Assembly (NCBI RefSeq): GCF_030272615.1
Contig: NW_026728918.1
Span: 124,001-188,000, forward strand
DNA length: 64,000 nt
Origin: Cryptomeria japonica
Taxonomy: Eukaryota; Streptophyta; Pinopsida; Cupressales; Cupressaceae
Direction of reading: 5' to 3'
Shown: in pieces, positions 22,290-32,443 of the stretch
How the letters are laid out: each line of letters opens with the position of its first letter
Numbering within the stretch: position 1 is the first letter of the stretch
Made by a program: the position numbers and the translations under genes
The notes under the pieces: generated by a model
Databases searched by the model: none
What the model was told of the DNA's origin: nothing
What the model saw: the letters and a program-made list of their open reading frames with translations, nothing else

Positions 22290-23387
22290 GATGAATTTCA
22301 AGCTAAACAGATGTTGAATGAAATGCATGATGGAGTATGTGGAGGCCATTACTCTGCTAACACTACGGCTTGTAAGATAATACGGGCCGGGTATTATTGG
22401 CCTACTTTGTTTAAAGATACCCATGCATATGTTCGAAGATGTGATTCATGTCAAAGATTTTCTTCTAAGCTCAAATATGAAGGAGCCTTACCACTAAATC
22501 CAGTTTCTGTAGAAGCTCCTTTTGTCCAATGGGGCATTGATTTTATTGGAGAGATTGTTGAAAAGTCAGGAAGGGGCCATGGATGGATTATAGTGGCCAC
22601 AGATTATTTTACCAAATGGATAGAAGCTATCCCCACAAGAAGAGCTACTAGCAAAATTGTCATTGATTTCTTGATGGATAATATTGTGACTAGATTTGGA
22701 ACACCTGCGAAATTGGTAATGGATAATGCTATGTGTTTTAGATCAGAAGAATTTGTAGGTTTTTGTAGTAGTCATGGTATACTCATGTCATACTCATCGC
22801 CTTATCACCCTCAGGGGAATGGACAGGAAGAATCTAGCAACAAAAGTTTGGTAAATATCATCAAGAAGATCCTAGAAGAAAACAAAAGGTCTTGGGATCA
22901 AAAGTTGAAATTAGCTCTGTGGGCGGATAGAATAACAGTTAAAAAATCCATTGGAATGTCACCTTTTGAGTTGGTTTATGGTACCCAAGCCAGATTACCG
23001 GTAAATAACCTTCTTCCAGTGTATAAGTTTTTGCAGGAAGAGGACATGGAAATATCTGAACCAATGGAGAACAGAATGATCTAAATTGTAGAAATGGAAG
23101 AGCTTAGAACTTTTGCTCATATGAAAAATCAAAAGCTCCAGTTACAGTCAAAATATCTTTTTGATAAAAGGACATCGTTAAGGAAGTTTCAAATTGATGA
23201 CATGGTTCTTCAGTGGAATGCAAAAGGGCAGGATAAAGGAAAGCATAAGAAGTTTGAATCACTCTGGATTGGCCCTTTTGTAATTTGTGACTTGAATGGT
23301 AAGGATTCATATTTTTTGAAGAATATGAATGATGAGATGCAGGAATTTCCCGTGCATGGACAATTCCTGAAGCATTATTTCTCCTAA
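22290..23387 (+). pseudogene. F integrase domain and C-terminus
   Basis: A zinc finger of HHCC type (EMHDGVCGGHY, then RRCDSCQRF) precedes the DDE core. The core has WGIDFIGEI, VMDNAMCF (usually TDNG) and HPQGNGQEESSNKS. A TAA at 23082-23084 splits the C-terminal region, which resumes in frame with a GPFVI-type ending and stops at 23385-23387. The TAA reads as CAA to TAA. The enzyme would insert the cDNA with a 5-bp stagger, matching the GAGCT duplication. Confidence 0.9.
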
Positions 23388-23533
23388 TGTCCATGCACGG
23401 TAGGTCCTTTGTTTGTATATATTTTGTTTGTGTCCTACTTTCTTGGTTCTGGTCTGCTTGTTGGTCTGTTTCTCCAGAATTTCTGAGTTTTCTTGTGTTG
23501 ATTTCGCAATCAACCATCCCTAGTCAGAGCCGC
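23388..23533 (+). other. 3' untranslated end of F without a clear polypurine tract
   Basis: Only 146 bp separate the pol stop from the 3' LTR. The bases directly before the LTR are AGTCAGAGCCGC; no run of purines of the usual kind is present. The stretch is pyrimidine-rich instead. Confidence 0.6.
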
Positions 23534-25600
23534 TGTTATCACTGTTTTAAGGTTGGGTTCTTCTTTTCCCATAATTGGCCATGGTATTTTGAAAATTTTC
23601 GAATGGGGTGTGGTCCCTAGTGTTTCAGCTTTGTTCTAAACCTTAGGGGTTTAAGGGTTTTAATTTTTTCGACTCTTTCCTTGTTGGGCCCTCTGGTTTC
23701 TATTCTGCCGTTGCTTTATTTCACTTATGTCATGGGTCGCGGGGTCGTAGGAAGTGTCCCCCCTTGTTATTTACCTAGGCGCTTATGTGGGCTACTCAAC
23801 GAAAAGTTCATCGAGGAGAATGAGCTTTCGATGGAAGATCAAAGTGGCTTCTCGACATGGGTTACTCACCGAAAGGTTTGTCGAGGAGAATAGGCTTTCG
23901 ATGGAAGATCGAAGTGCTCGGCCGAAGGCAGGGGTTTCATCGAAAACTTGAGGTAGCCCCCCCCCCCCTCTGTGGTTTTCTTCTGGCAAATTATAAGGCA
24001 ACACGTGGCACAGGTCGCCACAGTCAGCAGGTCATGGTGCCAGGTGTCCATGGTGTGTCCGTAGGCCCACCATCTCTGCGAAATTGCGAGAATGAATGTC
24101 AGCCGTCCATGTGTCATGCGGAGGAAGTAAGGGATGTGGCCGGAAAAAGGAGTATGTCGAGGAGAATGAGCTTTCGATGGAGGATCAAAATGGCTTCTCG
24201 ACATGGGCTACTCACCGAAAAGGTTCATCGAGGAGAATGAGCTTTCGATGGAAGATCAAAGTGGCTTCTCGACATGTGTTACTCACCGAAAGGTTCATCG
24301 AGGAGAATGAGCTTTCGATGGAAGATCAAAGTGCTCGGCCGAAGGCAAGGGTTTCATCAAAAGCTTGAAGTGGGCCCGCCACAGTATAAAGAGGATACAT
24401 TCGGCCAGTATCAAAACAGAATACGAAGGGATTTTCTAAACCAATGATCAGATGCAGCGTGGTATTATGTAGCCAATAGAGAGATGGGACCCAGACTAGA
24501 GACAAAGCCGTCAAGATGCAATTCACAGTGAGACACTTGCAGGAAGGCTGCGACCTGTTGGAGTTAAAATATGATTTCTCGTATGATTTCGATTTTGAAG
24601 GGACGACCGATGCATGCGGAATCAATGTTATGGTTGAGGCCCAGAGTTCAGGCATTTGATTTCCTACCAACCAGGTAGAGATCTTTTAAAGGTCTTCATT
24701 TTTTGAAGTAATGGCAACCAACTTTCCTCGAGAGGTCCGAAGCTTTGTGCATCCATATTGTTATAAATGGATACCAGGACTAGAGAGAAAGAGATCACAA
24801 AAATTTTGTAAGAAAACGCTGCAGAGATATTATCTGGGCTTTTCCAAAGTTTAACAAAGAATCAGACTTTTGTAAAATCTTTTCAAATGAATATCAATAT
24901 ACAGACCGTCAGTTTTGAGTGAAGCTTTGTGTCGTCTTCAAACTTGTCCTTAAGTTTATTTACTATTTTCATTCTGAGTAATCCGGGATTCTCTGTTTGA
25001 TTGAAATTGTAAGGCAATCTCAGTATGGGTGTTTTTAGCTTTTCTCTTTAGGAGGGAAATTAAATATGCATGATCATTCTTACCAGTAAATACTTTGGGA
25101 GAACTTTGAATTTTGAGGACCATAGTTCAGTTTGAAGTGATTGAATTCTTGTTGGTGTTAGGCATTCGCAAGGATTAATGGAAACCAAGTTGATGGGAAG
25201 TATAGAGATATTTTGTTTCAGGAGTTTTATTTGAGTTTGAGTGACTCTGTAGCCTTGGATAAAGCACTGGTACTAATCGAAGTTGTTTATTGCATGCTTT
25301 GTTGATCAAATAAGCTGAAGTTGAGTATTGTTTCATTCTTCATTTTCAATTGTTTGCAAGGTGAATAAACCCACTGGTTTTCTGGACTAGTTTGTGGTGG
25401 GTTTGTTGCTTAAGAGTGTGAAGTTAATTCACAAAGGGTATACCCACCTGGGCTCAAAGAAAAGCCCGAAGTGTAGAAGGTCTAACCAAACCTTGTCATA
25501 TGTTGTTTCCAGAATCCCTTTATCCTTGATGTCTTCTCGGCACCCATTTTAGATTGTATTATTAAGGGCATTGAAGGGGAATCGGATTTTGAGAACAACA
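23534..25600 (+). repeat. 3' LTR of element F
   Basis: 2067 bp, nearly identical to 14273-16342. It carries the same two clusters of 70-bp repeats, and a TATA box at 24385. It ends GAACAACA and is followed by the GAGCT duplication at 25601-25605. Confidence 0.95.
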
Positions 25601-25605
25601 GAGCT
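25601..25605 (+). repeat. Target-site duplication GAGCT, right
   Basis: Matches 14268-14272. Removing F restores a continuous retroelement-like sequence across the site. Confidence 0.95.
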
Positions 25606-25630
25606 CTAGGAAGTTTTTTGTGAAAGGAAA

Positions 25631-25900
25631 TATGGCCCAATATATAGAGTCTATATAGGGATTTGATCAATCCCTCTCTCTAGTTTTGCAAAAATCTTGG
25701 AAAAATAGAGTGGTTACTGTCATAGGGGTCTCTTTCCAGGTTTTGATAGTGCACAAATGGGAAAAAAGACCAAAGGGGATTACAAGGAAGCTATGAGTAC
25801 CTTTCCAAAAGAAAGGGAGAAATACATCCTTTAAGAAGTCCATTTCTAAATGTGTTAGTTTTAGGAAGCTTCTCTCCACCAGGGTTTGATCCTCTATCTC
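25631..25900 (+). pseudogene. N-terminal fragment of a retroelement ORF (unclassified)
   Basis: From ATG at 25631 the frame reads MAQYIESI, TAG, GFDQSLSLVLQKSWKNRVV and then VTVIGVSFQV before degenerating. Such an N-terminus fits gag/ORF1-like proteins of plant retroelements (inference; weak). Element F lies just upstream of this ATG and separates it from the LINE-related sequence at 13690-14110. Stops at about 25655 and 25796 break it. Confidence 0.35.
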
Positions 25901-26624
25901 TGCTACCATAACCTGACACTTACCCCTACGCTCAAAATTGTTAAATCATCCACTCTAGCGCAAGATGTTTGTTCTAAATTTCCTCCCTTGAATACAAATT
26001 CCTCATTGGCCAATTTGGTCCCCACTACTAACCCCACCTTTAACTTCTCCTTCCAAGCCCTCAATTCCCTTGATACCCACAAATTATAGTTTACATTCCC
26101 CGAAATTCTAAAGATAAAAAAGTGAGTGTTTTATCAGTTGGATGTTTCTTTTTTCCCAGACAAATATCCCATTTCTTGTAGATTTTTGACACCTCTTCTA
26201 CCTCCAACTCTAATTCCCCTAATCCTGGTCTTCCCTTGAATACTCTTCCTCATTCCCCTTCTAACGCTCATTCTATCAAGTAGACAAAGGTGCCTATTTT
26301 CAAGTCCACCCAATGCATCTCAACCCTCAAATTACAAGAAAAAAATAAAGGGGATTTACAATGCATTCAACCTCTATATAAAGCTCTCAAAGTGGTAGAT
26401 GGCCCAATTACCTGAGGGCAAGAGAAAAATTTAGACTTTAGAGATATCGGTATTCAAAAATGCCCAAGAACGGTTGGAGGAATCCGTTCATTTATGGGTG
26501 TGGGAGCAAACTAAGAAAATGGTTGAAACCTTTGACAATTGGACAATGATAGAGCGGGACATTTAGTACATTAAAAAAGATGTCGGTGAGTAAGAATAAT
26601 CAGATTGATATTGAGGCTGCAAAT
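25901..26624. other. Unrecognised stretch
   Basis: The plus-strand frames are Pro/Ser/Leu-rich and interrupted. A segment near 26450-26560 translates as coding-like (AQERLEESVHLWVWEQTKKM) but carries no recognisable motif. Confidence 0.3.
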
Positions 26625-26858
26625 TTAAAGAGGAACTAGAAAGTTTAATAATTCTTTTTCTTCAATTTCTTCTTCCTTGAAGGAAGCGCACTCTTGATAT
26701 GGAAGGTTATCAAATTCATCAACTTTTGAAGGTTTTTCAACTTCTCGGGGAACAGGATTCATATCTTCTGAAAGTTCAAATTCCGTTAAAATTGATTGCA
26801 AAACAATAAAAATAACAGGATACTCGATAATGATTTTCCACGCAAGTTGAGAGCGCAA
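26625..26858 (-). pseudogene. Acidic module related to 59647-60290
   Basis: A 77-codon minus-strand frame contains EDMNPVPREVEKPSKVDEF, then DNLPYQECASFKEEEIEEKE. The same module (VDEFGNLAYQECPPFKEVE, EIEEK, YPVPEKF) occurs twice on the plus strand at 59647-60120. It is rich in Glu, Asp and Pro and has no known domain. Conservation of the wording in separate places, on opposite strands, suggests that a coding repeat has been scattered. Function unknown. Confidence 0.4.
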
Positions 26859-27519
26859 CGGTTAAATAATGTTCAGTTCAAAATATACCTTTTTGTTGCC
26901 CTGCTAAAGGCAGTTATAATTATACACACAAAGAAGAAACTCAAATCCTGATATTATAAACATATAATAAAAAACAACGAAATTTCATTATCTCTGTATA
27001 TTCCTTCTTGAGCAATAGCTTCAAACTTTAAATGGGTTTTTTGTAAAAATGCCGAAGTTTATGTCATATGACTGGATTTCCAAGATCAATTGTCAGATGT
27101 TTTTCCACAATACTTTCTAGACTTGCATGTCCATCCATTCTGAACCAATAAACAAAATCTGATGAATTATTTTATCTCATATACATATATTCTTGAAAAC
27201 TCATGGTTCATGAGAATCGAATGTTCTTGTGTTTGAATGGTGCCTATTCAATGACCATAAAGTTAGTTTTAACAAATAATAGGGATAAGTGATAACAGGC
27301 CTGGAAAATGTTGAATGCAAAGCACATAAGATCTTCTTTTTGGAGACCTGTGGCATGTAAAACAATCTTGTCACCAGTTCTTGACATATCCCTTATTTTT
27401 ACACCACGTCGTGCTTCTCCTCATGTTTTTGTATAACAAGAAGAAGAAGAAGAGGAGCAAGGCAAACAAAATTTCTTGCTAAGTATGTTTAGAAGCATCA
27501 TTCAAAAAATTAGCTAATT
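26859..27519. other. No recognisable feature before Copia remnant C
   Basis: AT-rich, with a GAA microsatellite at about 27440-27455. The 5' LTR, gag and most of integrase of element C should lie here if C were complete, but none can be recognised, so C is 5'-truncated or decayed. Confidence 0.4.
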
Positions 27520-27817
27520 AGAGACAAGACAAAAGGTGTTCAGACAAGAAGGAAAATTGCAAAATTACAAGAACAATCCAACTATTGTTTTCTATCAATG
27601 ATTGAGTTGAAGACTTATGAAGAGGCAAGTAAAGAGGACAACTGGATAAAAGAAATTGAAGAAGAATTAAATTGAATATAGAAGAACAATACTTGGGAAC
27701 TGGTACCTAGACTAGTGGACAAGAATGTGATAGGAATTAAATGTGTATTCAACAACAAACTAAATGAGTGAGGACAAGTTACAAGAAATAAAGCAAGGTT
27801 TCTATGTAAAATATATT
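27520..27817 (+). pseudogene. Copia element C: start of reverse transcriptase
   Basis: The translation reads DKTKGVQTRRKIAK, then IELKTYEEASKEDNWIKEIE, NNTWELVPRLVDKNVIGIK and NKARFLCK. This is the N-terminal part of a Copia RT with the linker from integrase. Three stops are present (two before NNTWELV, one before GQVTRNKARF). The sequence runs into CTTAG at 27818-27822, where element E is inserted. It resumes after each downstream LTR copy with VEGIDFEE, in frame when only one CTTAG is counted. Confidence 0.85.
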
Positions 27818-27822
27818 CTTAG
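27818..27822 (+). repeat. Target-site duplication CTTAG of element E (left)
   Basis: CTTAG precedes the LTR at 27823. It recurs at 44066-44070 after LTR-B and at 49632-49636 after LTR-C, each time followed by GTGGAAGGAATAGATTTTGA of the Copia RT. Confidence 0.95.
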
Positions 27823-28923
27823 TGTGTGTGTGAAAAGTGGACCTGTATCTATATCTGGAATACACAACACTTTAATTAAGTCATTAGATGCATGGTTAGT
27901 AAATCAATAATCAATGAATAATAAACCATTACAAAGCAACCCATTTCCTTCTAGTAGATGCGAGTTTAGATTGCTCTCAGATTGCTAAGCTATCCAGTCA
28001 CTTGACAACACCTAAACGAAGGATTTTTAAATCTATATGAGCATGAATATGAGCTAAATGGATGCAAGATTTAAGCTAGATATGCAAGATTAATCTAACA
28101 TGATTTAAGCCATATATGAATATTTAAGCTAAATGATTTAATGAATATGAAATAACTAATATGCAATATCTCAATGCAAATTCTCAATGAACCTAGAGCA
28201 AAAACAACATAATAACAATATATTCTCCAGGATTTTTTAATCAGAGATGAGAGCCTGAATTTATAGAAAATTCAAAAAGAAACCAAAGGCTAAGACGAAA
28301 TGATGATGAGCAGTCAAGATTTTCCAAGAGGAAGCACAATCCAGGTGAATTGATGTGATTGGATGCTTTTCTCTATTTTAAAGGAAATTGAACTAAAATT
28401 AAGATAAAATCAAGAAAAAACTGGTTTATTCTCTATTTCATTCAATTTTAATATTTAATTGTTTTAATTGCTTTCTTTGAGATTATTTATCAATTTTTAA
28501 TTTGTTTTTAAAGATTATCTCCAATTGATTTCTTTTCTCAAATTTTAATTCTTTTTTTTGTCAACTAATTCAATTTTTGGTTTGTTTCCTTTTTTGAAGA
28601 TTTGTGGTCATAATTTCGAATTCCTCTTTCTTGATTTGTTTCCCTTTTTGAAGATTTATGGCAAATTGATTTATTTAATTAAATATGATAGCATATTTAA
28701 TAAAATAAATAAGATAATTGTTTAAAATGATTTACTTGGAATTATTTAATTAATTAAATAAATATTTAATTAATATTGGTTGATTAATTTTGCCATGTGA
28801 CATTTGATGATTAAAGAATTAATTGTGTGCTCAAGATTTATTTAATTGTCTTTTGTTAGGACCTTGGTGACGTTGTCGAGATTAGGGGCCCATGGTTTAG
28901 ATGACCATTTTTAGAGTATTGCA
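27823..28923 (-). repeat. LTR-A (3' LTR of E)
   Basis: 1101 bp, beginning TGTGTGTGTGAAAAGTGG and ending GAGTATTGCA on the plus strand. It differs from LTR-B and LTR-C by a few percent by eye. Confidence 0.95.
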
Positions 28924-28937
28924 TTTGCCCCTCTTTG
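28924..28937 (-). other. Polypurine tract of E
   Basis: The plus strand reads TTTGCCCCTCTTTG, so the minus strand has CAAAGAGGGGCAAA immediately before the 3' LTR start. It primes plus-strand DNA synthesis and confirms that the element runs on the minus strand. Confidence 0.85.
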
Positions 28938-28959
28938 AATTAATGTGCGAGCAGCATGT

Positions 28960-29540
28960 TGGTTCAAGGAAAATTTGATGTCGAGGAGATACCAATTCTG
29001 ATCTTGATTGATCACAAACCGGATGAAAAGCGAGGTGTTTAGCTTGATTTGAAGCGATGAAGTTGAACAGAGTTGATTAAAGCGATACCGATCCTGAACT
29101 TGATTGAACTAGGAACGATAGAGAGCAAAGATACCGAACTAGAACTTGATTGATCAAGAAGCAGATCTTACTGATCTATAACTTGATTGATCTAGACACA
29201 GTGAGTGAAGATAAAATCAATCTTGAACTTGATTGATCAAGATACGATAAGCAAAGATAAAATGTCCAACTTGATTTGATGCAATGAAACTGAACACCTG
29301 CTTAGATTGAGTGTGATCAAAGATACTCTTTAAACCCTTGATTGAGTTTAAATGAGTAATCAGCTTGATGAAAAGCGATGAAACTGATTAACGTTAAGAG
29401 ACTGATTTAGATAAAGACAATGTCATCTTGATATGAAGCGATAAAACTGATATGCCCCTAGTGATTGATTCAATTCAGATGGTCGAGAAATCTCAACTTG
29501 ATATAAAGCGATGAAGTTGAGATACCCCTAGCACTGAGGT
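28960..29540 (-). repeat. Degenerate tandem repeats in the 3' region of E
   Basis: The words GAACTTGATTGATC and AAGCGATGAA(G/A)CTGA recur at irregular 40-60-bp intervals through this stretch. Satellite-like arrays just before the 3' LTR are known for Ogre/Tat elements (family knowledge). The array lies upstream of the antisense gene, so it could also be part of that gene's promoter region. Confidence 0.6.
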
Positions 29541-30022
29541 CTTATTTGATTGTCTTTAGTTGAAAAGATTTTTTCGCTCGACTTTTGATGAAGATTTGAA
29601 ATTTTTCTCGACATTGAAGATGTGAGGTAATAAGGTCACGAGTATGCCCCCTCGGGAGCGAAATCGAAAGATGGGGAGGATACATGATTATAGGCAATTT
29701 TGAGTAATGATAAGTTGTTTTGAGTACAAATTGATTAGAGGAATTTTTGAAAATTTTGCGTTGATTGATAAGAAATTCAGCGCAAGTTGATTTGTAGAAA
29801 TTAAATTGAGATTCAGCGTTGATTCATGAGAAATTGAGCGCAATTAGAAGAGAGAATGAGCTTTTGATGAAAAGCGCTAAGTGGTCCAAATTTTGTGAAA
29901 TTGACTAGAAAAATGATCTTGAATTTTGATTTCGATCCTGAAAATGGAATCAAAACAGGCGAATTAGCTAAGGGTACAATTTTCATGTCCATCGGAACAA
30001 GTTGAAAAATTAGGGTTTTGGC

Positions 30023-30030
30023 TATATAAG
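30023..30030 (+). promoter_or_regulatory. TATA box of the antisense PMD gene
   Basis: TATATAAG lies 80 bp upstream of the ATG at 30103, on the strand opposite to the retrotransposon genes. Spacing is normal for a plant promoter with a short 5' leader. It suggests that the PMD gene was transcribed independently of the LTRs. Confidence 0.55.
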
Positions 30031-30102
30031 GGGTAGAAGTGTCATTTTCAATTCATTTTAACCTTCCAAGTTTGAAAATTCAAAAAGCCTTCTGCAAAGA
30101 AA

Positions 30103-32443
30103 ATGGTGGTCCCTACTCATGAGCATCGATTCAAGCGCCAGAGACGACATAATCGACCTCGACACTATGAGCCAGTGGTAAGTGATCAATCTTACGCCTT
30201 TTTATGTTCTCAATTTTGAATTTTTTTGTTCATTTTTCATGTTTTCCCACATTTTAGGTCGGCCTTTCTCATTTTGTCATGCGAGACAAGATTTTGTCTC
30301 ATACAACAAACTGCTGAAGTATGTTTTGTTGTTTTAGGCCATTAGATTTTTTGTTCTAGGCCCACCCTTCTGTCCTACGACAACATGCCTAAAAGACCAT
30401 TTTGTCATCCGGGGTCTAATCTTTTATCGTTTGGGTTTCTTTTGTCGTACGAAGCCTAATCCTGACTCATACGAGTTGCTGCCCTCCTGTGTTTTGTCGT
30501 TTGAAAAATAGTGAACATGTTTGAATGTCTAAACTTGAAATTTTGATTTTGCAATTGGCATAGTTGGATTTGCGTGATGTTTTGCTTCTCTTGTAGGCTT
30601 ATTCAGAATGTTTTATGATGCTTCGTTGATTGATTTTTTTGTAGGTTCGATTGCCTCATGTGCTCTTCAGAGTGTTTATCCTCCTACCATGACATTAGTG
30701 TGGAAGTTAATAGAGGTTGATCAAGCTCATATTGATTTGTGCAGCTTGACACATCTTCTTGGGTTACCAGACATCCATGTGAATCACGGAATGCTCACAA
30801 CATTGGTTGAGTGATTCCATTCAGAGCATAATACCTTCCATTTGCCAGTTGGGGAGATGACTATCACTCCCGAGGATGTATATAGGATCCTCCATATCCC
30901 TTTTGTTGGGGATAAAGTGGATTATGATGTAGCACACCTTCTCGAATTACAGGCAGTTAGGCATGTCTTCAGGGATCCTGATATTTTGACACGTTCCATC
31001 AGTTGGGACATCATGATGAGCAGATACAGTGAGGATTTTCCTCTGGCTTGTGTCCTAGCAGGGTTTATCGACTGCTTTCTAATGTCGGATAGAGGACAAC
31101 AGGGATTCTAGTGTGGATGGGGCAAGATGCTAGAGAGATTGATGGAGACCCCTTAGAGGCTTGGCTAGGGTTCATGCATATTAGCCCACATGTATCGCGA
31201 GATGCATAAGATAGTGTATAGGGTAGGCAAGAGCATGGCTGCTGGTGTGTTGATCTTACAAGTTTGGGCTTGGGAGTACCTTCCCGTTTGTCGGCCTATT
31301 ATAGATGACAGTAGAGAGCCTAGGCAGCCAATTATATATAGGTATGTCGGTTATATTACACAGCCCCATCTGGGCAAGACCGATTTTTAGCGACGGCAGT
31401 TAGAAGACCTTATAGTTGTGATATGGAGACATTATAGGGGCCTAGAGCCATGGGATGACTGGCGGCTACTACACAGGGATCTTTTTGTTATGCGTCCACT
31501 TATTGGCAGATTGCAGACTGTGGTGGAGCGATTTGTTATATCTCGAGTGATGAGGCAGTATGGTAGGCCTCAGGGGATCTCACAGGAATACACAGCATAT
31601 GTGAGATATGCTGATGAGGAGAGGAAGAGATGGTCACCGAGGTTTTCCTATGCCTTGAGTATGCAGGAGCTCACTGGTTTACAATGCTTGAGATGGGACT
31701 ACATGGATGATGTTGCAGATGCGGGGGTATTTCCCCAGTATAGGGATTGGTTCCAACAGCATCCATTCCCTAAGTTGATAGATCCAGCTTAGCAGGCTCC
31801 TCGTATTGAGGAGATTGAGGATGATGCCCCCATACAGAGACAAGCACAGAGACAGGGACAGGGACAGAGAGCTAAGGTGCCTAGGCGGACAGGTGGCGAT
31901 CCTGGTGCTAGTAGCAGCAGGGTTCCAGCTAGGGTTGGACAGCAAAGGGGTGAGGGCGGATCCCTCAAGAGTATAGGCGTGAGATTGGGCGGAGTTGGGG
32001 AGGAGAGAGAAGCACCAAGACAGGTCTGGCAGTAGAGGGAGGAGAAGAGTGGAGGTGGAGATGGGGGTGGAGAGCCTACGAGAGAGCAGGAGACTGACGT
32101 GGGACAGTCAATGAGAGCATGTCTTGCGTAGCTGTAGTCACATTTGACAGTGGCTCAGACTCAGTTGGCAAAGCGAGTCCGATAGCTAGCAGATCTTAGG
32201 GTTGAGCGCGATCGTCAGATTGCAGAGTTGAGAGGAAAGACGAGAGCAGAGACAGTGGCTTTGCGGAAAGAGGTCCTTCACCAGATGAGTAGGGTGGCTT
32301 ATTATGTTGTAGCGTACAGCGTAGCAATTCCAATTGGGCAGCAGGTTGTCCCCTACTCACATGTATATGGCACAGTCGAAGGGAGCTCGGGCACCTCGTC
32401 AGGATCCCGATTAGCAGGCTCCACCTCCTCCACCAGGCGATGA
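30103..32443 (+). pseudogene. Antisense plant mobile domain (PMD) gene inside element E
   Basis: A 25-codon first exon (30103-30177, basic: HRFKRQRRHNRPRHYEP) ends at GTAAGT, and a plausible acceptor TTGTAG lies at 30591-30596. From 30608 a single frame of about 612 codons runs to 32443, interrupted only by in-frame stops, mostly TAG. The PMD (aminotransferase-like) signature is FHLPVGEMTITPEDVYRIL, followed by an Arg/Trp-rich region, an acidic EEIEDDAP linker, a Gln/Arg-rich tail and a final coiled-coil-like stretch. PMD proteins occur in host genes and in transposons; their biochemical role is poorly known. The exon 1 to exon 2 phase does not join cleanly, so the splice model is tentative. 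Confidence 0.7.
30178..30596 (+). other. Putative intron of the PMD gene
   Basis: It starts GTAAGT and ends TTCTCTTGTAG, is 419 bp long and T-rich. It contains several words of the TCGTACGA type, such as GTCCTACGAC and GTCGTACGAAG, that also crowd the leader of E. The reading phase across it does not match perfectly, which could reflect a later indel or a different acceptor. Confidence 0.4.

Larger units (their letters stand above)
14273..25600 (+). mobile_element. Element F: complete Ty3 (Tat-lineage) LTR retrotransposon
   Basis: An 11.3-kb element with LTRs at 14273-16342 and 23534-25600, both starting TGTTATCACTG and ending GAACAACA. It has a GAGCT target duplication and a tRNA-Arg-type primer site. 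The interior holds one gag-pol frame of about 2283 codons (16539-23387) in the order Gag, zinc knuckle, protease, archaeal-type RNase H, RT, degenerate Ty3 RNase H, integrase. Four in-frame stops make it non-autonomous now. The LTRs differ at about 27 positions in 2.07 kb by eye, near 1.3%, so the insertion is moderately recent. RNase H arrangement and LTR length place it in the Tat/Ogre lineage (inference). Confidence 0.95.

Noticed and set aside
30608-32443. PMD frame as a host gene into which E inserted
   Set aside because: It lies inside the LTR borders, between the 3' repeats and integrase, with E's own polypurine tract beyond it, so it belongs to the element.
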